Notes: generated by a model not told the origin, from the sequence alone. A stretch of DNA of 64,000 nucleotides from Candidatus Methanosphaera massiliense (GCF_028890305.1 NZ_JARBXM010000001.1:374501-438500), one strand, 5' to 3'. Positions 1 to 11,172 are shown, counted from the stretch's first letter. Made by a program: numbers and translations.

Positions 1-216
1 AATAGTAATTCCTCTTTCTTGTTCTTGTTCATCAAAGTCTAGGAATCTTTGATCACCTGCTAATTCAGAGGAAATCATTCCTGCAGCTGCAAGAAGATTG
101 TCTGATAAAGTAGTTTTTCCATGGTCAATGTGAGCTACTATACCAATGTTTCTAATATATTCTGGCTTGTACATTAAATCTTTAATTTTGTTAACCATTT
201 GATCTCGTCGACTCAA
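1..216 (-). CDS. fusA: Translation elongation factor aEF-2, N-terminal part (runs off the window)
   Basis: Only the first 72 codons are present; the gene continues beyond base 1. EF-2 is the GTPase that translocates the ribosome. The visible part carries the G1 P-loop (AHIDHGKTT) and the following Asp/Glu-rich stretch ending in ERGITI, the G2 region of translational GTPases. The start is TTG at 214-216, chosen because an AGGTGAT ribosome binding site (221-227) sits 4 nt upstream; the next in-frame ATG is six codons later. It is the last visible gene of the rps12-rps7-fusA string, a conserved archaeal order. Identity is certain from the P-loop and context; only the length is unknown. Confidence 0.96.
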   Translation of the reverse strand, partial: MSRRDQMVNKIKDLMYKPEYIRNIGIVAHIDHGKTTLSDNLLAAAGMISSELAGDQRFLDFDEQEQERGITI

Positions 217-353
217 ATATATCACCTAAATGTTAATCATAATATAATTATTTATCTTTTATTAAATGTTTTTTAATCTTTCGATTATTTTCATAAAGTC
301 AAAAATTCTAGTTATTTCAAAAGAAGTAAGAAGAACTAGGAGTAGTTCAAGAA

Positions 354-917
354 CTAGTGTGCGGATCTTGCTACTCTTTCTTTTTCTTCTTTTTTCTGTA
401 CAGCATAGCTTCTGGAATCTTCTTCTGATGCAAGTAAGATTTCATCTGCTAAGCATTGTGCAGCTGATTTTTTGTTTTTGAATGCAGATTGCATTGCTCC
501 TTTTGTTAAGAATCCTAATGATAAGTCTACTCTTCTTTGAGGTGCAATATCTACTGCTATTTGGTATCCTATTCCACCATATTTTATACGGGTGGTTTCT
601 TCTCTAGGTGCTGTGTTTTCTACAGCTTTTACTAATACTTGTACAGGATTTTGTTTGGTTTTGTTGTTGATAATTTCTAAAGCATCTTCTACTATGGAGT
701 ATGCTTTGTTTTTCTTACCACTGTTTCTTTCTGTTTTCATGAGTTTGTTCATGAGTCTTTCTACAATGGATACTCTTGATTTTGCAAATTGTCTTTTTAC
801 GTGACGTCCCATTGTGTGTGGTACTACAATTTCATCTAGGCATACATAGTTTTGTAATCCCATATCTTCTACTGTAACTTCTGTTACATCCCATTTATCA
901 AATAATTTGAAGCTCAT
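354..917 (-). CDS. rps7: 30S ribosomal protein uS7
   Basis: Small-subunit protein that nucleates folding of the 16S rRNA 3' major domain and contacts the E site. The 187-residue length is usual for archaeal uS7. The sequence shows the family core: VERLMNKLMKTERNSGKK near residues 52-69, a NPVQVLVKAVENTAPREE segment, and YQIAVDIAPQRRVDLSL. The ATG at 915-917 is preceded by an AGGAGAT-type binding site. It lies 28 nt after rps12 and before fusA, so all three are probably co-transcribed. Confidence 0.97.
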   Translation of the reverse strand: MSFKLFDKWDVTEVTVEDMGLQNYVCLDEIVVPHTMGRHVKRQFAKSRVSIVERLMNKLMKTERNSGKKNKAYSIVEDALEIINNKTKQNPVQVLVKAVENTAPREETTRIKYGGIGYQIAVDIAPQRRVDLSLGFLTKGAMQSAFKNKKSAAQCLADEILLASEEDSRSYAVQKKEEKERVARSAH

Positions 918-945
918 ATTAATTAAATCTCCTTGAATAACGTAA

Positions 946-1371
<426 letters not shown>

Positions 1372-1563
1372 ATTTATTCCTCCATTAATTTAATTTTATT
1401 TATTCTATTCAAAGTTTTAGTTTCACATGCACATATTACCTACTAGATGAAGAGAGTAAGTTTTAATGCTTTCATGCTATATTTCATCTAAATTTACGTG
1501 AAATTACTTCCACATACTTTTCATTATAGTTTTATAATTTTTGTATTAACTGAGTTCTAAGAT

Positions 1564-1611
1564 TAAAAGATTAAAATAATGGTAATAATACCATAATCTG
1601 ATAATCTTTTA
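1564..1611 (-). terminator. Nested inverted repeat downstream of the nusA-like gene
   Basis: Outer arms TAAAAGATTA (1564-1573) and TAATCTTTTA (1602-1611) are perfectly complementary over 10 bp. An inner pair ATGGTA (1579-1584) / TACCAT (1589-1594) sits between them. In the transcript this would form a long, interrupted A/U-rich stem 18 nt past the stop of the nusA-like gene. It could be a terminator, an RNA processing site or an attenuator between the RNA polymerase genes and rps12. The fold is seen; the role is inferred. Confidence 0.45.
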
Positions 1612-1628
1612 TTTAATCATAAATATGG

Positions 1629-2060
1629 TTATTTTATGATAATATCACTAATTTCAAATTGTCTTTTAGCAAATTGTCTGGCTCGCTGAATATTCTGACC
1701 ATTTTTACCAATGGCAGCTCTCTTAGTCTTTGAGTCGACATCTAAGGTGGCGATTTTATTACCCTTAGCATCAGTTGAAAATTCTATTGAATTTATTGTT
1801 GCTGCTGATAATAAATTTCTTATAAATTCGCCGGGGTCGTCGGAGTGTTCTATTATTTCAACACTCCTATCTACAGATTTCTGCATCTTACCAATAGTAC
1901 TTCCACGTTTTCCTATTGCTAAGCCCATGTCTCCTTTTTTTACCAAAAAAGTAACTTTATTATGTTCGTCATCTATGATACAGTCCTTAACAGTGGCACT
2001 AGTTATTGTTTCAAATAAACTTATGTATCTGATTTCGTTGGTTGTAAGTTTGACGGACAT
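1629..2060 (-). CDS. NusA-like KH-domain transcription termination factor
   Basis: Archaeal short NusA homologue of 143 residues with two KH RNA-binding domains and no bacterial N-terminal or S1 domains. The KH signatures are visible: GLAIGKRGSTIGKMQK near residues 47-62 and AAIGKNGQNIQRARQFAKRQF near 115-135. In archaea this gene normally sits between rpl30e and rps12, as here. It probably binds nascent RNA or rRNA; its exact role in archaea is less clear than in bacteria. It starts 9 nt after rpl30e, so it belongs to the RNA polymerase operon. Confidence 0.92.
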   Translation of the reverse strand: MSVKLTTNEIRYISLFETITSATVKDCIIDDEHNKVTFLVKKGDMGLAIGKRGSTIGKMQKSVDRSVEIIEHSDDPGEFIRNLLSAATINSIEFSTDAKGNKIATLDVDSKTKRAAIGKNGQNIQRARQFAKRQFEISDIIIK

Positions 2061-2069
2061 AGTATCAAC

Positions 2070-2366
2070 TTATTCTTTTAACTCTAATATATTAGAGTCT
2101 CCAGGTTCTAGAACTACTAGAACTGTTACTGTGAATGGTTTACCACAGATTGAACCTAATTCTACACTAGAACCTTCAAAAGTGTATACTGGCATATCAG
2201 ATAGTTTAGAATATGTTTCTATATCTTCTTTTACATCTTTTGGAGCATTAGCTGCGATTACAACGAGTTCTCCTTTTCCAAGTTTTATTGCTTGGGTTGA
2301 TTTGTTGGATCCTAATATAACCTTACCAGTATCTACGGCTACACGTATCCCTCTTTCTATATCCAT
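2070..2366 (-). CDS. rpl30e: 50S ribosomal protein eL30
   Basis: L7Ae/L30e-fold RNA-binding ribosomal protein found in archaea and eukaryotes; 98 residues is the usual size. Visible family features are GIRVAVDTGKVILGSNKSTQAIK at the N-terminus (given in part) and LVVIAANAPKDVKEDIETYSKLSDMPVY. A GGAGG site precedes the ATG at 2364-2366. It sits 10 nt after rpoA2, the standard position in archaeal RNA polymerase operons. Confidence 0.95.
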   Translation of the reverse strand: MDIERGIRVAVDTGKVILGSNKSTQAIKLGKGELVVIAANAPKDVKEDIETYSKLSDMPVYTFEGSSVELGSICGKPFTVTVLVVLEPGDSNILELKE

Positions 2367-2376
2367 TTACTGCCTC

Positions 2377-3546
2377 CTAATTTTTATCTTTCATTACAAC
2401 ACCAACAGACCCAGTTCCATGGGGTATTGGCTGTCCAACAATGACATTCTCGATTATACCTGTGAGATTATCAGTTTCTCCACGTATACTAGCGTTAAGT
2501 AAGTGTTTACCAGTTTCCTCAAATGCTGCACGTGCAAGTACACTGGATTTTTCTCCACTAATACCATGTCTACCAATGGATTTTACAACACCATCAGCAG
2601 TCATCATATCAGCTACTAACATAATATGTCTTATGTCTACACTAAGTCCCTGTTCTTCCATGGTTGTGTATAACTCATGTATGATAGCATTACGTGCTGC
2701 TTCTATACCAAGAACTTTTTCAATCTCAAAGATATCGTTTGTTGTGGTTTTAACAATGTCTACACCATCAATTTTAAGAATAGCTCCAATATTAGAACCT
2801 TCTGTGTGTATTACCCATTCATTATGTTCATGACGGATAACTACTTTACCGATACCTTTAACACCACTAATCTGGAGATCTCTGACTTTATCAGCAAGTA
2901 ATCTTAATTCTCGAATACCATGTTGAATTTTTTCATCATCTTTAGAAAATGTGGTTTTAAAACTCAGTAAATTATTATCTATATTTACTTGTTTAAAAGT
3001 TTTTTCAATTACACTAGTAACTTCTGAAAGTTCAAGTCTACGTTCTTCAAGTATATCTAAATCAATTTCAGCTGTAATTATATTATCCATATAGTTTACA
3101 TTGAAATTTTTAATGACATCATTTAGTGTAATTTTACCAATTTTATTTCCCATTTTTCTGATGAATTCTTCATCATTTTTGTATTCATCTGTGAAGTATA
3201 TGTCCATTGTAGGAGTTGCTATTTTCTTACGTGCATCTACTACTTCTATAAGTCTTGGAAGACCTAATGTTACGTTAAGCTCTACTACCCCTGCGTAGTG
3301 AAAAGTACGCATGGTCATCTGTGTACCCGGTTCTCCTACTGACTGAGCAGCTATTGTTCCTACTGATTCTCCAGGTTCTACTTCTTCACGTTCATATGCT
3401 TCTTTAACCTTTGAGACTAGTGTGTCTAGTTCATCATCGGTTAAATTGTTACGTTCACTTGCCTGAGCTATTTCTTCAACAAGTTTAATAGGGAAATAAC
3501 TAGCGCCTTTTTCGTCTACTACTTTTTGTACTTGTTCTGTATCCAT
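2377..3546 (-). CDS. rpoA2: DNA-directed RNA polymerase subunit A''
   Basis: C-terminal part of the archaeal split largest subunit, equivalent to the end of bacterial beta' and eukaryotic Rpb1. At 389 residues it has the usual length. The trigger-loop region is visible ([20 protein letters not shown] and [10 protein letters not shown], near residues 57-85), as is the C-terminal cleft segment [20 protein letters not shown]. Together with A' it forms the catalytic cleft and jaw. GGGGGAG precedes the ATG. It lies 14 nt after rpoA1. Confidence 0.97.
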   Translation of the reverse strand: MDTEQVQKVVDEKGASYFPIKLVEEIAQASERNNLTDDELDTLVSKVKEAYEREEVEPGESVGTIAAQSVGEPGTQMTMRTFHYAGVVELNVTLGLPRLIEVVDARKKIATPTMDIYFTDEYKNDEEFIRKMGNKIGKITLNDVIKNFNVNYMDNIITAEIDLDILEERRLELSEVTSVIEKTFKQVNIDNNLLSFKTTFSKDDEKIQHGIRELRLLADKVRDLQISGVKGIGKVVIRHEHNEWVIHTEGSNIGAILKIDGVDIVKTTTNDIFEIEKVLGIEAARNAIIHELYTTMEEQGLSVDIRHIMLVADMMTADGVVKSIGRHGISGEKSSVLARAAFEETGKHLLNASIRGETDNLTGIIENVIVGQPIPHGTGSVGVVMKDKN

Positions 3547-3560
3547 ACTTGATTCTCCCC

Positions 3561-6182
3561 CTATTTACTGTTTGTACTAGATTCTAGTCTCATTTCTTCT
3601 ATGAGTTTATCTAGGTTTGCAACTTGTCCATAATCACTTTTTGCTGGGTTAATTCCATCTTCTCCATATTTGAATTGGATGATTGCTCCCCTGTTATCTC
3701 TTACTGTACCATCTTCATGTACACTTAAGTCGTGAAGTGCGTTTACAAGACGTCTCTGCATGTAACCACTCTGTGCTGTACGAATAGCTGTATCTACTAA
3801 TCCTTCACGTCCTCCCATTGCGTGGAAGAAGAATTCTAATGGATCTAATCCTTTCTTATAACTACTGTGTACAAAACCACTTGCTTTAGAACCTACATCT
3901 CCTTTATGGAAGTGAGGTAATGTTCTGTCAATGTAACCCCTGTTAATACGACCTCCACGAACAGCTTGCTGTCCTACACAGGTTGCAATCTGAGTTAAGT
4001 TTAACATTGAACCACGAGCACCAGTAAGTGCCATGATTACTGCACTGTTTGATGTTGTGAAGTAACGTTCTGCGATAACACCAGTGTTATCCCTTGCTTC
4101 TCCTAACACTTGCATGATTTTCATCTCAAGTGTTTCACGTAGACTACGTCCAGGTAATGCTTCTAGTTCATTGTTTTCATATGCTTCGATGAGTTGTTCC
4201 ACTTTACGGTCAGATTTTTCAAGTAATTCTGCAATTCTGTCCTCTGCCTCTTTAGGAATTTCCTCATCTGCTGTTCCTGTGGTAAATCCTCTCTGCATTA
4301 CACCACCAAAGATTGCTAGCTTAGTAGCATGGTCTAGGAAGTATCTTGCTGCATCAGATCCAAATTGTTTTACAATTGCATCTAATATTTTACCACTACC
4401 GGAACCGTATCCTTTATCATCTACTACTCCCTGTAGTAGCTGACCATTACTGATTACAACATATGCATCATATTCACAGTCTTTATGTTTACATTCCTCA
4501 CAATTTCTACAAATCTCAGCCTTATATATTAAGTTAAGTTTGTCAGGTAATAGTAAACTGAATATTTCCTTACCCGTCCAATCTCTACCCTTAGGCTCTG
4601 GAAGTTCCATCTTAGACCTTTTAATAATCTGGAAAGCCTTATCCTCAGGATATGATGTAGCCTTGTTTGTAAGTAAATATGCACCGGTAATATGGTCGTG
4701 TAAAGCACCAATAATTGGTCCACCATAACGTGGTGATAGGATATGCTCCTGTACCTTCATAATATCATTTGCTTCAGCACGAGCCTCAGGGGTCTGGAAT
4801 ACGTGCATGTTCATCTCGTCACCATCAAAGTCAGCGTTGTATGGTGGACATACACATAAGTTTAACCTGAAGGTCTTGTATGGTAAAACTCTTACTTCGT
4901 GTGCCATCATGGACATACGGTGAAGTGAAGGTTGACGGTTGAATAATACTATATCACCATCAATAATATGTCTTTCAACAATATATCCTGGTTCAAGGTT
5001 TTCAATTACAGTATCCTTTGTCTCATCATATACTCTGATTTTACGTCCATCAGGTCTGATAATATAATTTGCACCTGGATGTACATCCGGACCATTACGG
5101 ATGAATTTCTTCATCTCTTCCATGTTCCATTCAGTAACTGCTATAGGTACTGTTACCTCTTTAGCAATCATTTCCGGTACACCGACCTCGTTAATACTGA
5201 GGTTAGGATCTGGTGAAATTACAGTACGTGCTGAGAAGTTAACACGTTTACCAGCAAGGTTACTTCTGAATCTTCCCTCTTTACCTTTAAGACGTTGAGC
5301 TAATGTTTTTAAAGGTCTACCAGACCTATGTCTTGCAGGTGGAACTCCTGATGCTTCATTATCAAAGTAAGTTGTTACGTGGTATTGTAATAACTCCCAT
5401 AAATCCTCAACAATTAACTGTGGAGCACCGGCTTCCATATTCTCTTTAAGCCTCTGGTTAATACGTAAGATATCAACTAGTTTGTGTGTAAGGTCATCCT
5501 CTGATCTTTCACCAGTTTCAAGTGTGATTGATGGTCTTACAGTTACAGGTGGTACTGGAAGAACAGTTAACACCATCCATTCAGGCCTTGCAACCTCCGG
5601 ATTAATACCAATGTATATGTAATCCTCTTCAGGTATATTTTCTAATCTTTCACGTACCTCACTAGCTGTTAATTTATAATTACCTTCAACAAGTGAAATA
5701 GGCTTATCTATCTTAACTTCTATTTGTTCTTCACCACAGTATGGACATTTATCCTTCTTAGCTGCTAAATGGATTTGTTTAAGAATCTTAGAAATATCTT
5801 CACCATTTTGGATTCTTTCCTCAAGTTTCTCTTTGTACTCAACTTTCTCAGTATCAGTTAAGAGAACTCTTCCACATTTACGGCAAGTGGACCTTAATAT
5901 TTTATGGATTGTATCAGCAAATCCAACGTGTATAACAGGTCTTGCAAAGTTAATATGTCCAAAGTGTCCCTGGCATTCTCCACCTTTAGAACCACATGTA
6001 CGACATTTAAGTCCAGGGTCAATAACACCTAACCTTGGATCCATTAATCCAGCTTCTATTGGATAACCATCTTCATCATATGTATCTGGTGTTACAATCT
6101 TAGTTACAGACATCTTCCTAATAGTTTCAGGAGACATTAGACCAAAATCAATTTCAGATACTTTTTTAATTATTCCTTTCAA
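3561..6182 (-). CDS. rpoA1: DNA-directed RNA polymerase subunit A'
   Basis: Catalytic largest subunit, N-terminal part, 873 residues. The N-terminal zinc motif [17 protein letters not shown] (near residues 60-76), a second CxxC pair set (CRKCG, CPYCG) and the absolutely conserved metal-binding NADFDGD motif are all present. A Cys-rich insertion [12 protein letters not shown] lies in the second half. The start is TTG (6180-6182) with GGAGG 8 nt upstream. It is placed 20 nt after rpoB1 and 14 nt before rpoA2. Confidence 0.98.
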   Translation of the reverse strand: MKGIIKKVSEIDFGLMSPETIRKMSVTKIVTPDTYDEDGYPIEAGLMDPRLGVIDPGLKCRTCGSKGGECQGHFGHINFARPVIHVGFADTIHKILRSTCRKCGRVLLTDTEKVEYKEKLEERIQNGEDISKILKQIHLAAKKDKCPYCGEEQIEVKIDKPISLVEGNYKLTASEVRERLENIPEEDYIYIGINPEVARPEWMVLTVLPVPPVTVRPSITLETGERSEDDLTHKLVDILRINQRLKENMEAGAPQLIVEDLWELLQYHVTTYFDNEASGVPPARHRSGRPLKTLAQRLKGKEGRFRSNLAGKRVNFSARTVISPDPNLSINEVGVPEMIAKEVTVPIAVTEWNMEEMKKFIRNGPDVHPGANYIIRPDGRKIRVYDETKDTVIENLEPGYIVERHIIDGDIVLFNRQPSLHRMSMMAHEVRVLPYKTFRLNLCVCPPYNADFDGDEMNMHVFQTPEARAEANDIMKVQEHILSPRYGGPIIGALHDHITGAYLLTNKATSYPEDKAFQIIKRSKMELPEPKGRDWTGKEIFSLLLPDKLNLIYKAEICRNCEECKHKDCEYDAYVVISNGQLLQGVVDDKGYGSGSGKILDAIVKQFGSDAARYFLDHATKLAIFGGVMQRGFTTGTADEEIPKEAEDRIAELLEKSDRKVEQLIEAYENNELEALPGRSLRETLEMKIMQVLGEARDNTGVIAERYFTTSNSAVIMALTGARGSMLNLTQIATCVGQQAVRGGRINRGYIDRTLPHFHKGDVGSKASGFVHSSYKKGLDPLEFFFHAMGGREGLVDTAIRTAQSGYMQRRLVNALHDLSVHEDGTVRDNRGAIIQFKYGEDGINPAKSDYGQVANLDKLIEEMRLESSTNSK

Positions 6183-6202
6183 GTATTAATCCTCCTAGAT
6201 AC

Positions 6203-8014
6203 TTATGCTTTATCCTCTAATACAAGACTTGGAGATATACATAATGATTTTAATTCATCAAGTAATAATTTGAATGCATATGAAATTTCAACTGGGAATG
6301 TTTCTGTTTCACCACAGATAGCACAGTATGTTCTATCACGAATCTTATCTCTTACAGCTAATCCACCACATTCACCACAAATTAATGCTTCATACTTATC
6401 TGATTCATCAAGTAATCTTTCCTTCAATGACAATGCTGCACCGTGAGCAATGAGACAGTCACGTTCCATCTCACCAAACCTAAGTCCTCCTTCTCTTGCT
6501 CTACCTTCGGTAGGCTGACGTGTAAGAACCTGTACAGGACCTCTGCTTCTAGCATATACTTTGTCTGAAGTCATATGGTGTAATTTCTGGTAGTATGCTA
6601 CTCCAATAAATATCTCTGCTCTGAAACGTTCACCTGTGATACCATTATATAATTGTTCACGACCATGAGTTTCAAAACCATTCTCTCTTAATAAACATTT
6701 AATTTCATCCTCAGGCATACCAGTAAATGGTGTACCATCAATACGTTGACCAATCATACAGCCAGCTTTACCAGCAAGCATCTCAATAATCTGTCCAATA
6801 GACATTCTTGATGGGATAGCGTGAGGGTTAATCATTAAATCAGGACACATACCTTCCTCATTAAACGGCATGTTTTCCTGTGGTACAATAAGACCGACTA
6901 CACCTTTCTGACCGTGTCTTGAAGCGAACTTGTCACCATACTCAGGTTGTCTGTGGTCACGAACTTTAACCTTAGCTAGTTTACTACCTTCAATAGTCTC
7001 AGTTAGGATAACTTTATCTACAACACCATGTTCTCCATGGCGTACAGTTACACTAGTTTCTCTTCTTCTTTCTGCAACGGTACCGAATTCGTCAACATCT
7101 TCAAGGAATCTTGGAGGTGATGTCTTACCAATTAATACATCTCCACTTTGAACAGGAACCTCAGGATTTATAAGACCGTCTTCGTCGAGATTCTTATATA
7201 CTTCCTCAGACCTGTAACCTCTAACCATGCTCTCAGGGTATTCGAAGTGATCCTCTTGACCACCAGGATATCTTCTCTCAGATGCCTCGTAGGACCTGAA
7301 GAATGATGATCTACCAAGACCTCTTTCTAGTGAACCCTTACTCATAACAAGAGCGTCTTCCATGTTACACCCTTGGTATGATAAAATAGCTACTACAAAA
7401 TTCTGACCAGATGGTCTTTTATCATATTCTGTAGAAACCATACTTTTTGTTTTAACAACAGGCATTTGTGGCTGATGTAACAGGTGTGCTCTTGTATCAG
7501 TTCTGAGATTATAGTTTGACACATATAATCCAAGAGCCTGCTTTGTCATACCTGCTTCCATAGTGTTCCTAGGAGAGGAGTTATGGTTAGCATAAGGAAT
7601 AATACCAGCACAGATACCAAGCATAGTGGAAGGATCAATTTCTAAGTGAGTATGTTCAGGAGTAATATCTTCCTCAAACATTGCAATATAAGCATTCTCT
7701 TCCTCTTCTGCATCGATATACTCGATAATACCTTCATGGATAAGATCAAACCATTTCATCTCTCCTGAAGCTACTTTATCGATAATTTCATCTGTAAGTT
7801 TAGAAACACCATTCTCAACAATAACTAATGGTCTTCTAGCCCTTCCAGGATCAGTGAATATAAATATCTCATTATTATCCTCATAATAAGTGATGTTTAA
7901 TTCATGAGTTAATTCATTAGATCGTCTTCTAGCCTTAACTTCCTTAACAAATGCTTCAGGTTCCTCTGTTGTTCCAATTAATTTACCATTTATATATACT
8001 TTAACTGTTACCAT
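6203..8014 (-). CDS. rpoB1: DNA-directed RNA polymerase subunit B'
   Basis: C-terminal part of the second-largest subunit, split from B'' as in most methanogens. It holds the beta-type active-site segments, including KFASRHGQKGVVG and the loop with GRAREGGLRFGEMERDC, and a C-terminal zinc ribbon (CGECGG...CAICGE). The start is the ATG at 8012-8014 (MVTVKVYING), because AAGGAGA lies 6 nt upstream; an in-frame ATG seven codons earlier has no binding site. It follows rpoB2 by 31 nt. Confidence 0.97.
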   Translation of the reverse strand: MVTVKVYINGKLIGTTEEPEAFVKEVKARRRSNELTHELNITYYEDNNEIFIFTDPGRARRPLVIVENGVSKLTDEIIDKVASGEMKWFDLIHEGIIEYIDAEEEENAYIAMFEEDITPEHTHLEIDPSTMLGICAGIIPYANHNSSPRNTMEAGMTKQALGLYVSNYNLRTDTRAHLLHQPQMPVVKTKSMVSTEYDKRPSGQNFVVAILSYQGCNMEDALVMSKGSLERGLGRSSFFRSYEASERRYPGGQEDHFEYPESMVRGYRSEEVYKNLDEDGLINPEVPVQSGDVLIGKTSPPRFLEDVDEFGTVAERRRETSVTVRHGEHGVVDKVILTETIEGSKLAKVKVRDHRQPEYGDKFASRHGQKGVVGLIVPQENMPFNEEGMCPDLMINPHAIPSRMSIGQIIEMLAGKAGCMIGQRIDGTPFTGMPEDEIKCLLRENGFETHGREQLYNGITGERFRAEIFIGVAYYQKLHHMTSDKVYARSRGPVQVLTRQPTEGRAREGGLRFGEMERDCLIAHGAALSLKERLLDESDKYEALICGECGGLAVRDKIRDRTYCAICGETETFPVEISYAFKLLLDELKSLCISPSLVLEDKA

Positions 8015-8045
8015 TATAAGTCTCCTTAAATACAATCCTTCAATT

Positions 8046-9557
8046 TTACTCTAAGTTATGATCTAATGGTGTGATGTAATCCATTGCCTTAATATCCTTC
8101 TCAATCTCCTTTAAAGGATAACCTTCAGAAATCTTAGTCACAATAGCAAGGTTCTTAACCAATCCACAGTTAGGTCCCTCAGGAGTTTCGTTAGGACAAA
8201 TCTTACCAAACTGTGTAGGGTGTAAATCTCTTGCTTCAAAGTGAGGCTGACTTCTAGATAAAGGAGATACTACACGTTTAAGATGTGATAAAGTACCCAT
8301 GTAACTAGTACGGTCGAGTAACTGACTAACACCAGCTCTACCACCAACCCAATTACCAGTAGCAATAGCGTGTTTAATATTCTCAGTTATAACATCACTT
8401 CTAACAGCCTGTTTAACAGATGGCTCCTTACCACGTGATAAACTTCTCTCTAACTGATAAGTCATATCCCTAGTTAAACTAGTGAAAGCAACTCTGAATA
8501 AGTCTTCCATAAGATCTCCAGATACTCTGAGTCTTTTATTAGCATAGTGGTCTTTATCGTGAGGTTCACGTTCACCATTAATAACTTGTAAAAGCATTTC
8601 AGTCATTTCAGCAAGATATACTGCTTTATCTATACGGTCTTCTGGATCTACTCCAACGTGAGGTAAAAGATATCTATCAATTACATCTTCTGCTCTCTTA
8701 ATTCTGTACTCTTCAGTCATACCCCTAGCTACTTTGTTACCAATGTATTTAACAGCATCATATTTAGTATTGATACCAGTAGTCTGGATATCATCAATTA
8801 ATAAGAATTGAGTATTAATATCATCAGATACACTGTTAACAAGATCTACATCTTTCTCAAATCCAAGAGCTCTTAATAATATTACAAGAGGTATTTCTCC
8901 TGGAACATAAGGGAATGAAATTCTGAGGAATACTCCTTTTTTATGTGGTTTTCTGTACTCTAAAGTAATTCTAGCACGGAATCCACTTTTAATTGATGTT
9001 ACAACAGCTCTAGCTCTTCTATCAGCTTTATCTTTTTCACTTTGTTCTAAGATAATTTTGTTAGGAGCAATCTCTTCCATTGTAACAATAGCTCTTTCAG
9101 ATCCATTTACGATAAAATATCCTCCAGGATCCTGTGGATCTTCACCCACTTTCTCTAATTCTGCATCGTTTAAGCCATATAAGTGACATGCTTTAGATTT
9201 AAGCATGACAGGTAACTCACCTATATATACTTTCTCCATCTCATAATCATCAGATTCACCTTTAACAAGAGCCATGTCAAGGTACATATGAGCAGAATAG
9301 TTAAGATTTCTTAACCTTGCCTCTGCAGGTTCAATAATACTTTTAGAACCATCTGCCTCTTTTATGAAAGGTTTAACTATTTCAACGTCACCCGTTTTAA
9401 TAGTGTATTCACCATGATCCAAGGTAATTGGTTCAGTAATATCAACAATCTCCTGAATCTTATTATCAAGAAAATCATTGTATGACCTAATATGGTGGTC
9501 AACTATATCATATTCATCAAAAAATGAATCAACTAAAGGCCATGCATTTTTTGTCAT
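8046..9557 (-). CDS. rpoB2: DNA-directed RNA polymerase subunit B''
   Basis: N-terminal part of the second-largest subunit (lobe, protrusion, fork). Typical segments are GGYFIVNGSERAIVTMEEIAPN (given in part) and the fork region LKRVVSPLSRSQPHFEARDLHPTQ, which ends in PNETPEGPNCGLVKNLA, the canonical rifampicin-pocket neighbourhood. The start ATG at 9555-9557 is preferred: GGAG lies 8 nt upstream, whereas the ATG five codons earlier overlaps that site. Upstream lies an unusually long non-coding gap before rpoH. Confidence 0.97.
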   Translation of the reverse strand: MTKNAWPLVDSFFDEYDIVDHHIRSYNDFLDNKIQEIVDITEPITLDHGEYTIKTGDVEIVKPFIKEADGSKSIIEPAEARLRNLNYSAHMYLDMALVKGESDDYEMEKVYIGELPVMLKSKACHLYGLNDAELEKVGEDPQDPGGYFIVNGSERAIVTMEEIAPNKIILEQSEKDKADRRARAVVTSIKSGFRARITLEYRKPHKKGVFLRISFPYVPGEIPLVILLRALGFEKDVDLVNSVSDDINTQFLLIDDIQTTGINTKYDAVKYIGNKVARGMTEEYRIKRAEDVIDRYLLPHVGVDPEDRIDKAVYLAEMTEMLLQVINGEREPHDKDHYANKRLRVSGDLMEDLFRVAFTSLTRDMTYQLERSLSRGKEPSVKQAVRSDVITENIKHAIATGNWVGGRAGVSQLLDRTSYMGTLSHLKRVVSPLSRSQPHFEARDLHPTQFGKICPNETPEGPNCGLVKNLAIVTKISEGYPLKEIEKDIKAMDYITPLDHNLE

Positions 9558-10669
9558 ATATCCATCTCCCATTTGAAAAAAATTCCATAAACAAATAGAA
9601 ATTAATACACACTAATCATAATTTCATCTGGAATTCCTTTCTAAAAATTTTCAGTCAACTACATGATATTCAAATTAAAGTATTTCACTAATTATGTGAA
9701 ACACTAATAAAAAATAAATGATTAACAGAGTATACTCTAAATACTACATAATATACATTAATCCATGAATTATCAACTACCACTTATAAGTGATGGTAAT
9801 TAAGTAAATAGACAATAATACACAAACTAATACAATCAATTCTCCACAAGAATTAAATATCCTTGCCTCAACAAAAATGTAATATCAAATAAAATAATAC
9901 TATATCATATCATAACCAAATGATAAGAGACAGTGAAAAAAAGAATTTACAAAAAAATCCATAATCAATAAAAAGTGTAACCAAATCCATAAAACAATCA
10001 GAAACATCCATAAAAAATCCAATAAAGATTCGAAATACACAATAAAACAACACATGTATTCATTGTAATTAATATAATTCAAAATCCTTACAGAAAATAC
10101 TCATGAACTCCCATTATAATACCAATTCTAATTACAAATTTCCTCTCTTATGAATGATTAAATATTAATAAATCCTAAATTTACAAAAACCCATCACTTA
10201 TCAAATAACAATAAAATAATCACGATTTACTTCAACAAAAAAGTAATAAAATTATTTAATTCAAATGAAGTTACGATAATCATTTACAGCATTATTAGAC
10301 ATCATTATAAATTTATTATTATATCGAATATCATCATATATTTTAACGTTATATTATCTGCCTAAAACGATAATAAAACTTTAAAACATCTTATTTCTTC
10401 ATAATTAATTTTAGAATAAAACATTTAATTCTATCTAAAATAAATATACATAGAATTTCAAATCTAATAAAGGAAACATGATTTAAAATTTAATTCTATA
10501 AATTAATACGTATATTTTATGTATGTACCTCATCTAATAAAAACATATAGTTTTATATATAAGTGGTTTCTTTTATATACTCCCTATTAAAAAAAAGATA
10601 AAAACTCTATATTAGAAATAAAAAACTAATAAAAAAAAAAGTTAATTGTTAAATCGTAATCATGATAAA
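9558..10669. other. 1.1-kb non-coding AT-rich spacer between rpoH and rpoB2
   Basis: No convincing gene is seen on either strand. Small inverted repeats are present: a perfect 12-bp palindrome CACTTATAAGTG at 9781-9792, and TTTCAC/GTGAAA arms at 9683-9701. It probably carries the promoter and a long leader for the RNA polymerase operon. In most archaea rpoH abuts rpoB, so the gap itself is the notable feature. Confidence 0.6.
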
Positions 10670-10903
10670 TTATTCTCTAACAACTCTATAAGCAACAAAT
10701 ATTCCTGCAGTTTCACTTTTTCTAGTAATTTTAATAATATCACCTAACTCAGCACCAATTGCCTTAACTACAGGGTCAGTAGGTAATATTTTAGGAATTT
10801 GATCTACACGAACATTTAACTTATCAAGAACTTCTTCAGCTTCTTCATCAGATAATATTGTATGTTCTGGAACTAGATTATGTTGTAATATATCAACTTT
10901 CAA
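10670..10903 (-). CDS. rpoH: DNA-directed RNA polymerase subunit H (Rpb5-like)
   Basis: Small 77-residue subunit matching the C-terminal domain of eukaryotic Rpb5; archaeal RpoH is always this short. Conserved stretches seen are LVPEHTILSDEEAEEVL and KILPTDPVVKAIGAELGDII followed by TAGIFVAYRVV. It sits at the jaw of the polymerase. It heads the RNA polymerase gene group but is separated from rpoB2 by about 1.1 kb, so it may be transcribed separately. A GGAGG-type site precedes the ATG at 10901-10903. Confidence 0.95.
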   Translation of the reverse strand: MKVDILQHNLVPEHTILSDEEAEEVLDKLNVRVDQIPKILPTDPVVKAIGAELGDIIKITRKSETAGIFVAYRVVRE

Positions 10904-11046
10904 ATTATATCCTCCAAATATGAATATTCACTATAAAAAAATTATCATTTAATTATTAATAATTTTACAAGTTATGATATAAATATTATTTGTATTCATT
11001 GAAAAATTAATTTTATAAAAAATAGTTAAATGATTTAAAATTCTAG

Positions 11047-11120
11047 CGGGCCCGACGGGATTTGAACCCGCGACCGCATGGTTAAGAGCCAGGCGCTCTC
11101 CCAGACTGAGCTACGAGCCC
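11047..11120 (-). tRNA. tRNA-Lys(CUU)
   Basis: The complementary strand folds as a cloverleaf: acceptor GGGCUCG/CGGGCCC, T-arm GCGGG-UUCAAAU-CCCGU, anticodon loop CUCUUAA giving anticodon CUU, discriminator G. No CCA is encoded. It differs from the two neighbouring Lys(UUU) genes at only three positions. One is the anticodon wobble base; another leaves a C28-U42 mismatch in the anticodon stem. Confidence 0.93.
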
Positions 11121-11172
11121 TAATATATTATAATGAAAAACATTACATAATTAAATAATAATAAAATGTTAG

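Noticed and set aside
1711-2502. 263-codon open frame on the plus strand
   Set aside because: Antisense to the NusA-like gene, rpl30e and the end of rpoA2, all firmly identified; a compositional shadow.
4529-4728. Overlapping small frames inside rpoA1 on both strands
   Set aside because: Shadows of a highly conserved polymerase gene.
9900-10082. 60-codon minus-strand frame in the rpoH-rpoB2 gap
   Set aside because: Aromatic- and Ile-rich translation of plain A/T sequence, no ribosome binding site, no homology recognised.
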